Shown piece after piece: positions 1-12,205 of a DNA stretch of 64,000 nt. The notes beneath the pieces were generated by a model that was not told the DNA's origin, searched no databases, and saw only the letters and a program-made list of their open reading frames with translations. Origin of the DNA: Erythrophleum ivorense (lineage: Eukaryota > Streptophyta > Magnoliopsida > Fabales > Fabaceae); NCBI GenBank assembly GCA_026724425.1, contig JAIUCV010000001.1, forward strand, positions 13,808,556 to 13,872,555. Reading direction: 5' to 3'. Numbering within the stretch: position 1 is the first letter of the stretch; every line of letters begins with the position of its first letter. Both the position numbers and the translations under genes were made by a program.

Positions 1-501
1 AGCAAGGAATCTCGAAAAGAAATTGTTGGCACTTCTAAGAACCAGAAACCGAGATTCAAACATGAGAAAGATATGGATCTGCATGAAGCAAAATGGTTGC
101 CAAAGAGTGAAGCTCAGTTTGCAGCAGGGAGAAGACGTACAGAAAATTAACGCAAGAAGGGAGCAAGATTATCATGGAACAGAGCTGAAGGAAAGGACGT
201 ATTAGTTGGCTTCCTACTCTGTGCTGGCTGTCCAAGAAGAAAATCTGAGGGTGGAGGCATGTGACAAAAAGTTGAAGGGAAAATGACAAAAAGCCCAACC
301 TTCCCTGCATAAAAGGAGGGGCAATGTTGGTAGTGCAGCAAAGTGACCTGGCAGAAGAAGAAAATTCAAGCAATAGGACCCATGCCTCTTACCCAGCCAC
401 TTTTATTACCCATTCTCTAAATATAAGTATATTTTCGGGTCTTTACAATAATCAGTCTATATCTTTTGAAGTCACAAATTGATTAATAGTATAGTCAAAA
501 C

Positions 502-532
<31 letters not shown>

Positions 533-2572
533 TGTAAATAAAGGAAGTGGACCTCATACACATTCTTCTCTCTTTATGTCACTCTCTCTCCAACTCTAGA
601 ACTACAAAAAATCTAATTCCATTCAATAACACTCTTTATGAACAACCTATTGAAGCTAAAATTTCAATCTCCTTTGAGTCTTCATATTTCTTTCTATCAA
701 AAACCTTAGGTCCATATTAATGAAATTTACAATTTGCATTCTTGTTGAGTTTAATTACGTAGATATCTGATTAGATCTATAAATAAATAGCAAATTTGGA
801 ATAAAGTGGAATTAGAGAGCAAGCAAGGACTAAAGTGGAAGTTAGAGTACTCACGCTGCTGTAATCAAACCACTCAGTGCTATGCGTAATTTGGAGGCTA
901 TGTACAATTGACTTAGGTTTAGATCTTTTTTTTAGTGGAATTGCCATGCATAATTCAAATGGATGTTTGTAATTTGAACTATGCGTTAAATATGGAGGGT
1001 TTAGAAGAATTTTACGGATTAATGGATAGGTGATGATGACAATACATAATTTGACATAAAATTTTACATGTTAGCATTTTTCATTAAGCAAACTAACGTG
1101 GTAAGAGTGAGGAAATATTTTATTAGTTTTCAAAAACTAAAGAATCAAAATAAAAATAAACAAACTTAAGGGATCAAACTAAAACTTAATACAAAGTTGA
1201 GGAATTAAAAATGTACTTTTGCATACAATGTCTCATCTAAAATCATCCCACCAATCTTAAGATACTAAATAAGATTTTAAAAATTTTGGATAATCTTTTT
1301 CATTAATCATATCCATACATGAGTTTTTTTTTTCATTAATAAGATGCAATGCATTAATGTTGACCTATTAAAATGGTAACCCCATAATAACTAATATATT
1401 AAAAAGTATAGATAAAATTTGTTTCATTAAACATATCAATATATACATGAGATGTAATATGCAACCCTAAAACCACCCACCATTCCAAAAGAAGTTGACC
1501 TATATAGGTTGGTAATGCTAATGCAATAGCTCACATCATAATCTATGCGCAGCATGAGAATGGGTTCAAATGAAGAGCAATTATCTGAGGCAAGTGATGA
1601 AGATAATGCTGGAATGAGATTATGGAGTCTCTTAGATCAATGAAATACCAAAATTATCAATCGTACACACACATATCTCCTTTGCCTCTTATTCTAGTTA
1701 ATTTGTTTTCGTTTGTTAACTTTGATCATTTCATTTTGTTAATGTTAACACAATTTAGATGCTCAGGTGTGTCAAGTTGACAGCATGAATTTTTGAACTG
1801 TTTCATCAAAAAAATTTGCTGAGAGAATCTTACATGCATATCTTTTACTTTCAAATATGTCAAACCTCAATATTAGTATCTATTTAATTTCAAGAATTTT
1901 ACTATGTAGTTTATTTTCTACATGTTCAAGAATTTTATTGTTGCCCTATAAGCTTGATGAATTTATCAAATTGACTTAATTTCTAGGTATACATACTCAG
2001 CCCCATAACTTCAAGGAAAGCGGTGTCTCAAAAAGTGGATTGCAGTAACAGGTAATTTGGATTGTTTACTGTTTATTGCGTTGTTCTGTTAGAGAAGGAC
2101 AAGGCAAGAACGACATGTAAACGTAAGAATGTGTATAAGGCACACTTCCTGTTTGTACCCATTCCTTATTTTCTCTGTATTTCTCTCTTTTAGTAACAGG
2201 CTTCGGTAACTATTAAACAAAAAAACCAGTCTCCGCAAATCTTGAGTTAACCATAACCAAGAGAAACACATAGCTTACGAATTAAGTCATGGAAAGCTGG
2301 ACACATTATGTTGATTCATGCAGCTGTGAAAATGATTCAGAGTTTCTGGTCTAGATTATTCAAGGGCCAGGTCTAGGAAAGGAATAAAAGGATCACGCAA
2401 CAAATTTCTATTGGGCATACATGGCAAACTATCACAAGGAAAACACACTCTATATGTGATATGTCTAGGGCTAAAGCAATTACCATATTCTAGTTGTATA
2501 AATCATATCAATTCGATCGCGTTCATGTACATTTTTACATATCGTAGTTATCATATACTAGCAAGAGACAAC
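1..2572. other. Gene-poor left flank
   Basis: AT-rich sequence up to the CACTA insertion. No protein family is recognised. Two short open stretches might be exon relics: 1545-1643 (32 codons, acidic, Glu/Asp/Ser-rich, ending in TGA) and 1988-2051 (open, preceded by AG and followed by GTAATT). Neither can be assigned. The first 400 bases are less AT-rich, with purine-rich stretches and a line resembling a retrotransposon LTR or leader, but no boundary or coding domain could be fixed. Confidence 0.5.
502..528. repeat. (GA)n microsatellite
   Basis: About 13 uninterrupted GA dinucleotides, in otherwise unremarkable flanking DNA. Confidence 0.9.
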
Positions 2573-2589
2573 TAACACTACAAAAAAAA

Positions 2590-3095
2590 TGGCTTTTAGT
2601 GGCGGCCAAAGTCGCTGCAAAAAACAACCAAAGTCGCCACTAAAACGTTATAGTGGCAACACAAGGTCGTCACCAAATTGTCACTAATACAACTGTAGCA
2701 AAAAGTATTTAGTGGCGACAAAAAATGTCGCCACTAAAAACAAACAATTAGTGGCGACTTTGGTCGCCACTAAATAGCAAAGCAAGAATTGCAACGACCT
2801 GTCGCCACTAAAGGTTGGTAATTAGTGGCGACATGCTTGCCACTGATTCAATTTCTAGTGGCGACACAAGGTCGCCACTAATAATTGCTCCTTCATGTGG
2901 CGACCCTTAGTCGCCACTAAATATAATTTTAGTGGCGACTAAGGGTCGCCACTAAATTTAGTTTTAGTGGCGACTTAGGGTCGCCACTAAATACTTGGGT
3001 TTTAGTGGCAACTTATGTCTCCACTAATTGTTGTGACGATACTAATATCACTCCTTTTCAATTTCGTGGCGACTTTAGTCGCCACCAAAGGTTAT
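2590..3095. repeat. Left subterminal repeat array of the CACTA element
   Basis: Roughly a dozen copies of an 11-base motif, TTAGTGGCGAC, in both orientations (GTCGCCACTAA), often as head-to-head pairs separated by under 20 bases, so they can fold into hairpins. In En/Spm elements subterminal motifs are bound by TNPA; that role is inferred here. Some copies are degraded (GTGGCAAC). Confidence 0.85.
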
Positions 3096-3620
3096 TGAAA
3101 TTTTTTTTAAAACATTCTATTTGTAGTTATGCGTTATTTTCATGGAAAAATGACAAAATTCAAATAGTTCTAATATCAATCTCAGAATATATGAGAAGGC
3201 AATGACAAAATCAAAGTACAACAACTAAATTGAATTACATCAAAAGAAAATTTTCATTAAAAACAAAGAGTAAACTCAATAAAATCATAGTCAAATACAT
3301 AATCAACAATGAGAAAACTGAAGTTATAAATTGAACATTAACTGTTAATAGTTGTTGAACTTCTCAAAAAATACAACTAGTGAGTGGAATATAGTTAATA
3401 TGCTCTACTATTCTTTGAAGCTCACTCAACCTGTAAGAGGAAAAAAAAAGTATTATTGAATTTAATATTAGTAATTACTTTGGGCTAAAAGAGAAACAAT
3501 AGTAATTGAAATGAAAAAAGCATTTAAGTTAAAATTTGAATTTTGAACTATGCTTAAATAAATATTCAAACTAGTGGGAAAGAAACAGTGATTTATAAAC
3601 ATACCGCTATTTATCTAGAT

Positions 3621-5438
3621 TTATTGGGCTGGTCTACTTGAAATATTGCTACTTGAAGGTAGATGTCCCTGTTAGAATTGAAAAACATAGTAAATATCAT
3701 TTATTCCTAAAAAAAGTAAAGAAAGTGTGTTATATACCTGCTGTTGCAATGTGGACAACAAGGCAGCAACTTGTGTGCGAACTTCATCCTGCACTTGTTG
3801 GGCCATCTGAGATCGCTCTTGCTGCAGCTTCCGTTCAAATTCTTCTTGCATTTTTTGTTCCATTTCTTCCCTCTCTTGTGCCATCTGGGCACGGTCCTCC
3901 TCCCGTTTTCGATCCATTTCTTCTCGGACTTGTTCTATTGCAGATGACACCCTATAGTCCACGTCAACTTGGTCAACAGGTCTCTTTTTTGGGGGTTTCT
4001 TTCCATAACCCTTTCCACGAATAAACCCTGACCGTGCACCCAAGACAGTAGATAAAATTTCATCTCCAGTCATGCGAGATTCAACTTCAGATGATTGTTG
4101 TCGAAGAACAAGTTCATGTAGACAACCCTACAGTTTAATTAACAAATTAAAAACACATATAATAAATTGTAATTAAACAAAGATATAAAAAAGAGAGATG
4201 TTGAAAAGTTACGTGAATCTCCTGTGACTTGGGATCAACCCACTCTATCTCCCCATCCTTTGTTCGACGAGTGTGTTGTGCCTCCCACACCACGTCGGGT
4301 CCCGCTGGTTCACCAGTAATGGGATCTCTCTAAAATATTTTGTAAATAACATTATTTCATCTTATAATAGTAGAAAAAACAAAATAACTATATAAAAGTA
4401 CGCTGATAAACAAGAAATGAAGAAACCGTCATTACCAGACTATGCTCTACCTCTGCAAAGGATCGTGTGCCACATGTATGCTTGGTTACTTGCTTTCCTC
4501 TATTTAGTTTATTTCTATTACTCACCACCTACAAGTGGACAAAAACATTTATTATTATTTGACAATAGTTATGAGAATTGTATATAAGTAAATAAGTTCA
4601 AACTATATTATAAAACAAAAGTACATTACCTTAAAATCTTCAGTAGCCCAATGCTGAAGCAACAACTCCCAATCTATAGGATGCACATCAGCCGGTCGAA
4701 CTGCACGCCTATCTTCATCTGTATCCAGAAATTTGACAAGATCATGTAACTTTGTCTTCCAACTCCTAAACAATCTCCGTAAAGTGCTAAGAGTGAAGCG
4801 CTTCATCAACGACTCAACTTGACCCTCTCGTTGTTCAAATTTATCCTACAGACCACAAAAATAAATAGTTATAGTTACATATGTAAAGGGTTTAAAATTA
4901 AATACCTTTTAATTTGTATAACTGTCTATACACAAACATATCACCTTAACCTTTAACCACATAATGTCTCCATATTTTTCTTGTTGAGTAGGCCAGTCAC
5001 CATCTCTAAATAAACAAGTGGTCCGAACCACCAAGCCACAATAACTGGAGAACTCTCGAGCGCCATCTCCAACAGCCCGCTCAAAGTCTTCAGGGATGTC
5101 AATAATAATCTTTCTACCATGTTTTGTCTTCAAATCAACAGACATACACTTGTATCTCCCTCGGCCTTTCTTAATAGTGCTACAAGAAGCTGAATAAGAC
5201 ATGTATGTTGTAAAAAATCAGTACCCCTAGATGTGTGTATGTGTGTGTGTGTGTGTGTGTACGTATGTGCAGGGGGAAAAATAAATTAAACAAAATCTAA
5301 AGGAGATTATACCTGCACTACTCTGATTTAGTGATGGCTGCATGGGTGGAGAATCTTCATGTTCTTGTTGTGTCACAGATGGTGGTAGTGTAGGTGGAGT
5401 AGACTCCCTACTCTCAGAAACATTCCCTCTGACAAGTC
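3621..5438 (-). CDS. TNPA-like CACTA accessory protein (Transposase_24 type), 5' exon(s) missing
   Basis: Seven exons on the minus strand: 5438-5313, 5189-4945, 4845-4630, 4528-4436, 4329-4213, 4127-3738 and 3668-3621. All have GT/AG borders and join in one phase, giving about 410 codons to a TAA at 3621-3623 with no internal stop. The second and third exons carry the block typical of plant Ptta/En/Spm accessory proteins (GRGRYKC..., a run with KYGDIMW, then a helical segment with ATEDF). The sixth exon is a Glu/Arg/Gln-rich coiled coil (EEMDRKREEDRAQMAQ). Known TNPA proteins bind the subterminal repeats and help TNP2; that role is inferred. No start codon is visible: the first exon begins 33 nt after the truncated TNP2 exon, so the 5' part seems lost by deletion. 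Splicing is my model and needs transcript support. Confidence 0.7.
5241..5260. repeat. (GT)n microsatellite in a TNPA-like intron
   Basis: A GT run of about ten units, preceded by imperfect TGTG sequence, inside the intron between 5189 and 5313. Confidence 0.85.
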
Positions 5439-5471
5439 CTGGTGCACATCAAAGTTTGTGGTTAACCTTAC

Positions 5472-7675
5472 CTCTCAATAGGGTACATCCATCGATATTG
5501 GACAGGTCCACCAAGCTTAGCCTCTCTTGCTAAGTGAACAGGTAAATGGACCATGATATCAAAGAAGGCAGGTGGAAACACCATTTCCATTTTGCACAAT
5601 GTGATTGCAATTTGGGTTTCCAAGACATCAAGATCTTCAATCCTCAAGCACTTTGAACATAAGTTCTTAAAAAATTTTCCCAACTCTATTATAGGTTCTG
5701 ACACTTCATTAGGTAACAAGCCACATATTGCAAGTGGGAATATGTCTTGCAATAATACATGGTGGTCGTGACACTTCAACCCCGAGATTTTTCGCTCATG
5801 GACATTGACGCACCGCGAAATATTCGTAGAGAAGGAGTCAGGCACCTTCAATTTAGCCAAAAAGTCACAAACTTTTGCCTTCTCTTGTGTTGATAATGTA
5901 TAGCATGCTGCTGGAAGTAAGATTTTGTTACCATCTTCTATGGGATGCAATTGTTGCCTAATCCCTAAATCAATCAAGTCATATCGACTTTTCAGTATAT
6001 CCTTGGTCTTTCCAACCACACCCATCAGTGTCGATATTATGTTATCCGACACATTTCTTTCTATATGCATAACATCGAGGTTATGTCGGAGCATAAGAGT
6101 TTTCGAATAAGGCAATTTGAAGAAAATACTCTTCTTCCTCCAATTGAAAGTATCATTGGTGTGGTAACGCTTTCGCTTTTGATTTTTGCCAAAACTCACA
6201 TTACCCAATGCTTGAAGCTGTATAAGTGCTTCATCACCAGTTAGGGGTGAGGGTGCAAGTGCATGTTCAACTTTCCCATCAAATGCCCTCCTATTATTGC
6301 GCCATGGATGATTGGTAGGAAGGAAGCGACGATGCCCCATGTAACATAACTTATTTCGCAAAGAAGTAGAATATGTGCCTTTATGACAACAAGGGCATGC
6401 AAACTTTCCCTTGGTGGACCACCCTGAGAGGTTCCCGTACGCTGGGAAGTCACTAATGGTCCAAATGATAGCAGCACGCATCTTGAAATTAGACTGTGCA
6501 TAGGCATCATATGTGTCAACTCCATCGTGCCATAATTCTTGTAACTCTTCAATCATAAGTTGTAAATACACATCAATGTCATTACCAGGACATTTAGGAC
6601 CTGGAATAAGAAGTGTCATCATAAAGTACGGGTGCTTCATGCATAACCACAGAGGCAAATTGTATGGAACTAGCACAACTGGCCAAATACTATGATTAGT
6701 ACTCATGTTCCCATAAGGCTGGAACCCATCACTAGCTAGACCCATTCGCACATTTCTGCAATCATGAGAGAAGTCAAGATATTGGTTATCGAATGATTTC
6801 CAAGCAATGGAGTCAGACGGATGTCGTAAAACACCGTCGTCAATATGTTCTTCCATGTGCCATCTCATATCTTTAGCTGTTTGTCGAGCCATGTACAACC
6901 GTTACAACCTAGGCTTTAATGGAAAATGTCGTAACACTTTACGCGGCACTTTCTTGCCTTTGTGACCATCTAACTTCCATCTAGACATGTTGCACTTAGG
7001 GCACGATTCTGCATGTGTGTGTTCTCGCCAATATAAAATGCAATCATTTTCACATGCATCAATCTTAGTATAACCCAATCCAAGCTCCCTAACAATCTTC
7101 CTTGCTTCATAGTAATTGTCAGGTACTAGTGCTCCTTTAGGTAGAACATCTTTGAATAAACTCAATAATGTATCCATAGATTTGTTACTCCAATGGTTGA
7201 GGCATTTCAGGTGAAGGAGTTTAACAATGAAAGATAACTTTGTCACATTATTACAACCTGGATAGAGTTCGGTCTGAGCATCTTCCAATAATTTAAAAAA
7301 TTGGCTAGCCTGCAAGTTAGGTGACTCAGTTGAAGATGTCTCGCCAAACGCATCATGTAACATCTTAATGATGTCATCATCCTCGTTATTATCCACAAGT
7401 GCTTCGTCATTTGCATGCTGGAGAGGACTATGGATACCAGGTCGAGCTTCCCCATGTGAGTCCCACACTTTGTAACTTTCATTGAAACCCTTCTTAAACA
7501 AATCTGCCCTTACTTCACTTCTTATCTTCCATGCTGTATTCTTGCACCCCTTACATGGGCATCGAATCATATCAGTCACCCCACCTTGGCTGAATGCCCA
7601 TTGGAGAAACTCATCAACACCTTGTCTATATGTCATATCAGCCCTATTCTTAATGTGCATCCAACTTTTATCCAT
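5472..7675 (-). pseudogene. TNP2-like CACTA transposase, truncated and with a premature stop
   Basis: The N-terminal part has the transposase-associated domain (start MDKSWMHI, then CPCKGCKN). The second part has the TNP2/Transposase_21 block (DGFQPYGN, the run with IPGPKCPGNDIDVYL, FACPCCHKGT, LMLRHNLDVMHIERN and, near the end, YRWMYPIER). The start at 7675 is chosen because family members begin with this MDKSWM-like run and an AG acceptor precedes it. One in-frame TAA at 6902-6904 interrupts an otherwise open frame, in a context (PRL-stop-RLYMARQ) where the family usually has Gln, so CAA to TAA is likely. At 5472 the frame meets a clean donor (GAGAG then GTAAGG). The usual C-terminal exons after it are absent, and the TNPA-like exon follows after 33 nt. 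About 735 codons remain. Confidence 0.9.
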
Positions 7676-7702
7676 CCCTAAATCCAACATGAATGTTTTC
7701 AA

Positions 7703-8139
7703 AGTGAGTTTTTATAACTCATTTGTAGTTATATACTCAAATATTATATAAAACACAAGGAAAGAGATATATTTCTCTTTAGAATACACTATATATGCAC
7801 TTGACACCTATAACACAAGTTTTTTGGTTCATTAAATAATCATACCAATTCAAAGATGAACAAACAACAAAGTTCCATTTATATCTTAAATCGCATTTTT
7901 ATCTTTAGAAAGTCATGAACAAACAAGAAAATATCACCTTGTTGCTCCAAATAATAACTGTAATGAGTTGAGATGAGGAATTAAGAATCAAAGATAGCTT
8001 GTAAAGTTAGACCTGCACCCAAAACCAAAAGGAAAAAAATATCAAGAGGATGTTCTTCATCTAAAAAAGAAACAAATTTATTAATTCTTCTATGTAAATA
8101 TGGATATATATATATATATATATATCTATATACATATGG

Positions 8140-8198
<59 letters not shown>

Positions 8199-10061
8199 CA
8201 CTAACCTTGCCTATTGGAATTGAAAGCTGAAATATTTCAATAACAGGAAATAAATATATCATGGCCATGGCCTTTTCCTATATTCATTTTTCTAGTTATT
8301 ATCCAAACCTATACTTTTCAGCACGCATCTTAAGTATCTTTCATTACTGGAAAAGGGAAAGGAAGTGTATTAATTATTTATTAAATAGTTACTCTTAATT
8401 ATCTACTAAATATTGTAACACATCACTTTAACATTTCTATCATTCAGACTTTATACTAATTGAAAAGTTTTTTCAGCACCTAATCCCAATATAGTTATTC
8501 TAATTGATAGTAAATGTCACAACAGCATCAAATATCCTGGTGAAAACTTGAAAGAAGCAATGTAAACTAACCAAAACATTGCATACGTTATATAGATGCC
8601 ATAAACCAACAAGCAATGTAAAGCAACAATATGGCATTCCAATACTAAATGAACACTTAAAGTATTGGCTTTTCTAGTTAATCCCCACCAAAAGGAAATA
8701 TAGGGGAAGAATAAGGAACATAGATATAAGAGTAGAAAGGTGACCTAAACAGAAAACACTTTGGCCTTCACTAGCTAATGGCCTTTCGTTAAGTATAGAT
8801 CCTCTCTCTCTATCTCTCTTTATATATATATATATATATATATTGTTAGGATCAAGTGCTAGAATTAATTAACAAAATTGTCATAATGAACCTATAATGG
8901 AGGGGTAAATAGTAATGGGAAGTAGATGAAGTGGGATGAGGGTGCTTAGAGGGATTTATAGTAACAATAGTTCAATAGATTAAAACAGTAACAATTCATG
9001 ATCTAATTAGGCTAATATAAAGGCTAACTTGCATTAAGCTCCAGGGTAATACCTATGTAGATCCATAAAACAGGGCCACAATGTTTTAGGGTAATAATCA
9101 TTAACACACAGAAATATACTTACAACCCAACTCAGTAAAGTCAAAGCATGGTCTAAAAAAAATGCAAATACCTCTTTCAGCTATGGATTATTTGTAAGTA
9201 TTTTATATGCTTTTCAAGACTGAAAAATACCTCAGAACTATCTCACTTTAGAATTTTTCTCCTTCTCTTTCAATTAAGGTGTGACTTTAGTCTCTTTTAT
9301 TCATCATGTGGCGCACTCTTTTAGCCTGCAACCATATATTTGTTGGTCAAAATATTAAAACAAGGCATAGGAACTGGAAATACAAAGGGGCAACACAATC
9401 TTTTTATCAAAAGATGAGAGTTTATAAGGTTTTAAAACTTTAGAGGAATATGTGCAAATTATTCAAAGTTAGAGGAAAATATTTGCATTTTTCTCCATAT
9501 ATAATTTGTATTTATAACCAGCTCTAGCATGATCATCTTAACAAGTTTTAAGAGATTAATAGGATCTATTCTAACCATCAGTGTAACCAGAAATCAAACA
9601 AGAATAAACTTCAACTGAAAAAAAAGATAAATAGCAAAATTACAGGATCTCATTACATGATATGTCATCTCCACTTTGCTGCTTGTTGTACAATTTACAT
9701 ATATGTAATCATCTGCCTAAGCACATTTCACAAACTATTTGTTTTTTAATATATATATATATATATATATATGAACCAGGGAAGCTAATACTATATTTAA
9801 AGGACGTATATATGTATCCAGTAATTTGTAATCTACCAAATGGATCTAAACTTAAAGAAAGTTCAAGGTAGTAAAACAACAAAGGGAAGTTAAACATGCT
9901 ATACTATTTAATCAATAAAAGGTCCTGAATAGTTGATTACACTGAGTTAGTAGTTAAATAATTAAGTATTTCGTCTTTAATTTAATTCATTAATTTTCTG
10001 AATTTGAATTCTAAAAATTTAAATTATTGGTGAGTTAATTTAGAATTTTTTCTTGGGGCAG
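7703..10061. other. CACTA interior, no gene recognised
   Basis: Upstream (5') side of the transposase gene. It is AT-rich with simple repeats at 8105-8125 (AT), 8151-8197 (GT), about 8800-8844 (CT then AT) and 9750-9772 (AT). It should contain the promoter and first untranslated exon of the TNP2 unit, but I cannot place them. Confidence 0.5.
8151..8197. repeat. (TG)n microsatellite
   Basis: About 23 uninterrupted TG units next to (AT)n. The histidine/threonine-rich reading frame across it is an artefact of the repeat. Confidence 0.95.
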
Positions 10062-10555
10062 AATTAACCAACACATTAGCAATTGTACAAGTGTTTTTCC
10101 ATCGGTGATAGTGGGTCAGGTAATATAGATATATATATATATATATAAACACACATGTAGGCACCCAAACTGAATGAGCATGTTATATACGCATGGTGTT
10201 CTTTCATAGGAAACCTACTGCCTTGTCTCATGGCTAAGTGTAAGGACCATTATAATTCAAATTATTATTAAAAGACACTATCCTTTTCTACTTAGTTATT
10301 TACAAGTTTCAATTTTAATTTTTCAACTTTTTCAAAGACAAGAAACGTTGTTTGAATTCTATTATTCTAACACTAATAAATACATTTGACTAGAAATAAA
10401 ATAATAGATTGAGTACACAAGTTCAACCAAATGCTATTTAATTGAAATATATTTACTTAAACCCCAAAATTTGGAAAAAAAAATTGCAGGCAAAGCTTGC
10501 CCAAGGATCTTCATCTACGATGGTGAAAAAGACACCATAGTGCCATTAAACACTA
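10062..10555 (+). pseudogene. Three small captured exons of an unidentified gene, inside the CACTA element
   Basis: Exons 10062-10119, 10210-10237 and 10490-10555 each have an AG before and GT after (GTAATA, GTGTAAG, GTAAGT). They join into one open frame of about 50 codons (152 nt) with no stop. The joined frame starts INQHISNCTSVFPSVIVGQ; its last part is CPRIFIYDGEKDTIVPLNT. The last run faintly recalls the GxxDxxVP segment of alpha/beta hydrolases, but I would not name a family. It is on the strand opposite the transposase genes. No continuing exon was found on either side, so it looks like a captured internal piece of a host gene. A chance open frame cannot be excluded. Confidence 0.4.
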
Positions 10556-12205
10556 GTAAGTCTATGCCTTATAGTACATACGAGGGACGAAAGACAAGCA
10601 TAGATTGAAATTGTAACCTAGCAATGTTTGATACTTAGATTATTTAAATGGAAATTGTAGACATAAAATTTATATAATGCGTGCAAAAATTGAAAAAATT
10701 GAAAGCTTCAATAGTTAAATAAAATCTACTAACCCATTCAAGGTATTCAATATGATCAATATTTTGATGCATGTCGCCATAACATAATAGTGATTGTACG
10801 TTAAAGAAGCAGTTTCTCTTCCAATGAGACTAATGAGATTTAATTTTGAGATTGGACAATAAAACCAAAAGCCACTATTTTTTTTTTTGGGAAAAAAAGC
10901 CTATTAGTTTAAGCAAAAGTCTTTAGTGTGCACTACTTACTAGAGCATGTATTCCTGATCTGATTTTACAATCCTAATCTTTACACCTCACTTGAGGACC
11001 ACAACACTCATAATATATTAAGCTTTGAAAAAGTGGTCTCTCAACTGGGGCATTGATATGCTCTGTTTTGATCAAACTTAAATCATCATATCATAACTTA
11101 GCCAAGAAGGGTTAGACTGCAATGAGCCAGTGGCTTCAGTTACTTATCCAAGGTAAACACACAAAATGCTGGCAATAATAGCATCAAGTCCTTCTTGAGT
11201 TTCTACAACCCATAATTCAATTGGTTAAATCAAGCAGAGCTAGCAAGCAAAGAAAGTTCACTTTGCCAAATATTCATATCATAAGAAGAAGATCCGTGCA
11301 ACTGAAGAATAAGACATTGTAGTTCTAAAGGAGGCATACTAACAGTTAAACTATTGATCATGTAGAGATTTTTTAACATGCTAGTGCTAGACCCAAATTA
11401 AAAAATGCAAGAAAAGCTCATGAGATTGACGAGTGTAAAAATTACTATGTCGTATAGGGGATTTTATCCAAATCAACATGTCATCGATTAGAATAGAGTA
11501 ACAGTTTTTGGATAAAGGAAATATCACATTACTTATATGCCTTGAATAGAGTGCATATTTAGATATATTTTACAAAATCATATTTTTATAAAAGCACAAA
11601 TTCTTTGTTTCTTGTAAAATATGGTTTACTCCTTGCAAAATGTGATTTGTTTCTTGTAAATGCTTATCCAAACATGCTAAGAATCAATGCAAATATTAAT
11701 ATAATCATGGACTAACAACTTATTTGACTTGTCTCCATTGCGGGAAAGGGAGCCGTAAAAATCGAAGTATACCCAACAATGATCTTAAACTGTAATAGTA
11801 GAAATACTTATTTTGGTTTTACCACGCGTTTTCACTGAGTTCCAAAAAAACAACTTTTGCTTCTAAAAAAAACCAATAGACATCTTGTTAAAATGAATAA
11901 TTTTTAGAACAAGTATTACTGACATGGAAACTTAGTGCAGAGCAATCATTTCAAAGCTCATGATTCAATGATTATGTAGGTTCCCATTATTCACTTCAGT
12001 GCTCCATCCTAAACCAGAAACTTGGGAGCCTTTATACCCATAAGTAGATAAATTTTGCAATTAGAAGGTGATAAAATATTAAATGCATAGACCAACGATC
12101 TGCACACACTACTCTTGAAATGTGGTAAGAAGAAAAAGTATAATAGAACAAAAGTTTAAGTCAAGCTTATCCTAAATTCACAAGAACTAACGAAAAAAAA
12201 AATTA

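Noticed and set aside
2590..3095. Regularly repeated palindromic units resembling a CRISPR array
   Set aside because: Repeats are in both orientations with unequal spacers, the DNA is plant nuclear and the arrays sit inside CACTA ends.
7981..8268. 95-codon ORF with a Thr-His run
   Set aside because: Produced by the (TG)n and (AT)n microsatellites; no domain.
10490..10555. Naming the captured micro-exons as an alpha/beta hydrolase
   Set aside because: Only a GxxDxxVP-like stretch supports it; no nucleophile elbow or other motif is visible.
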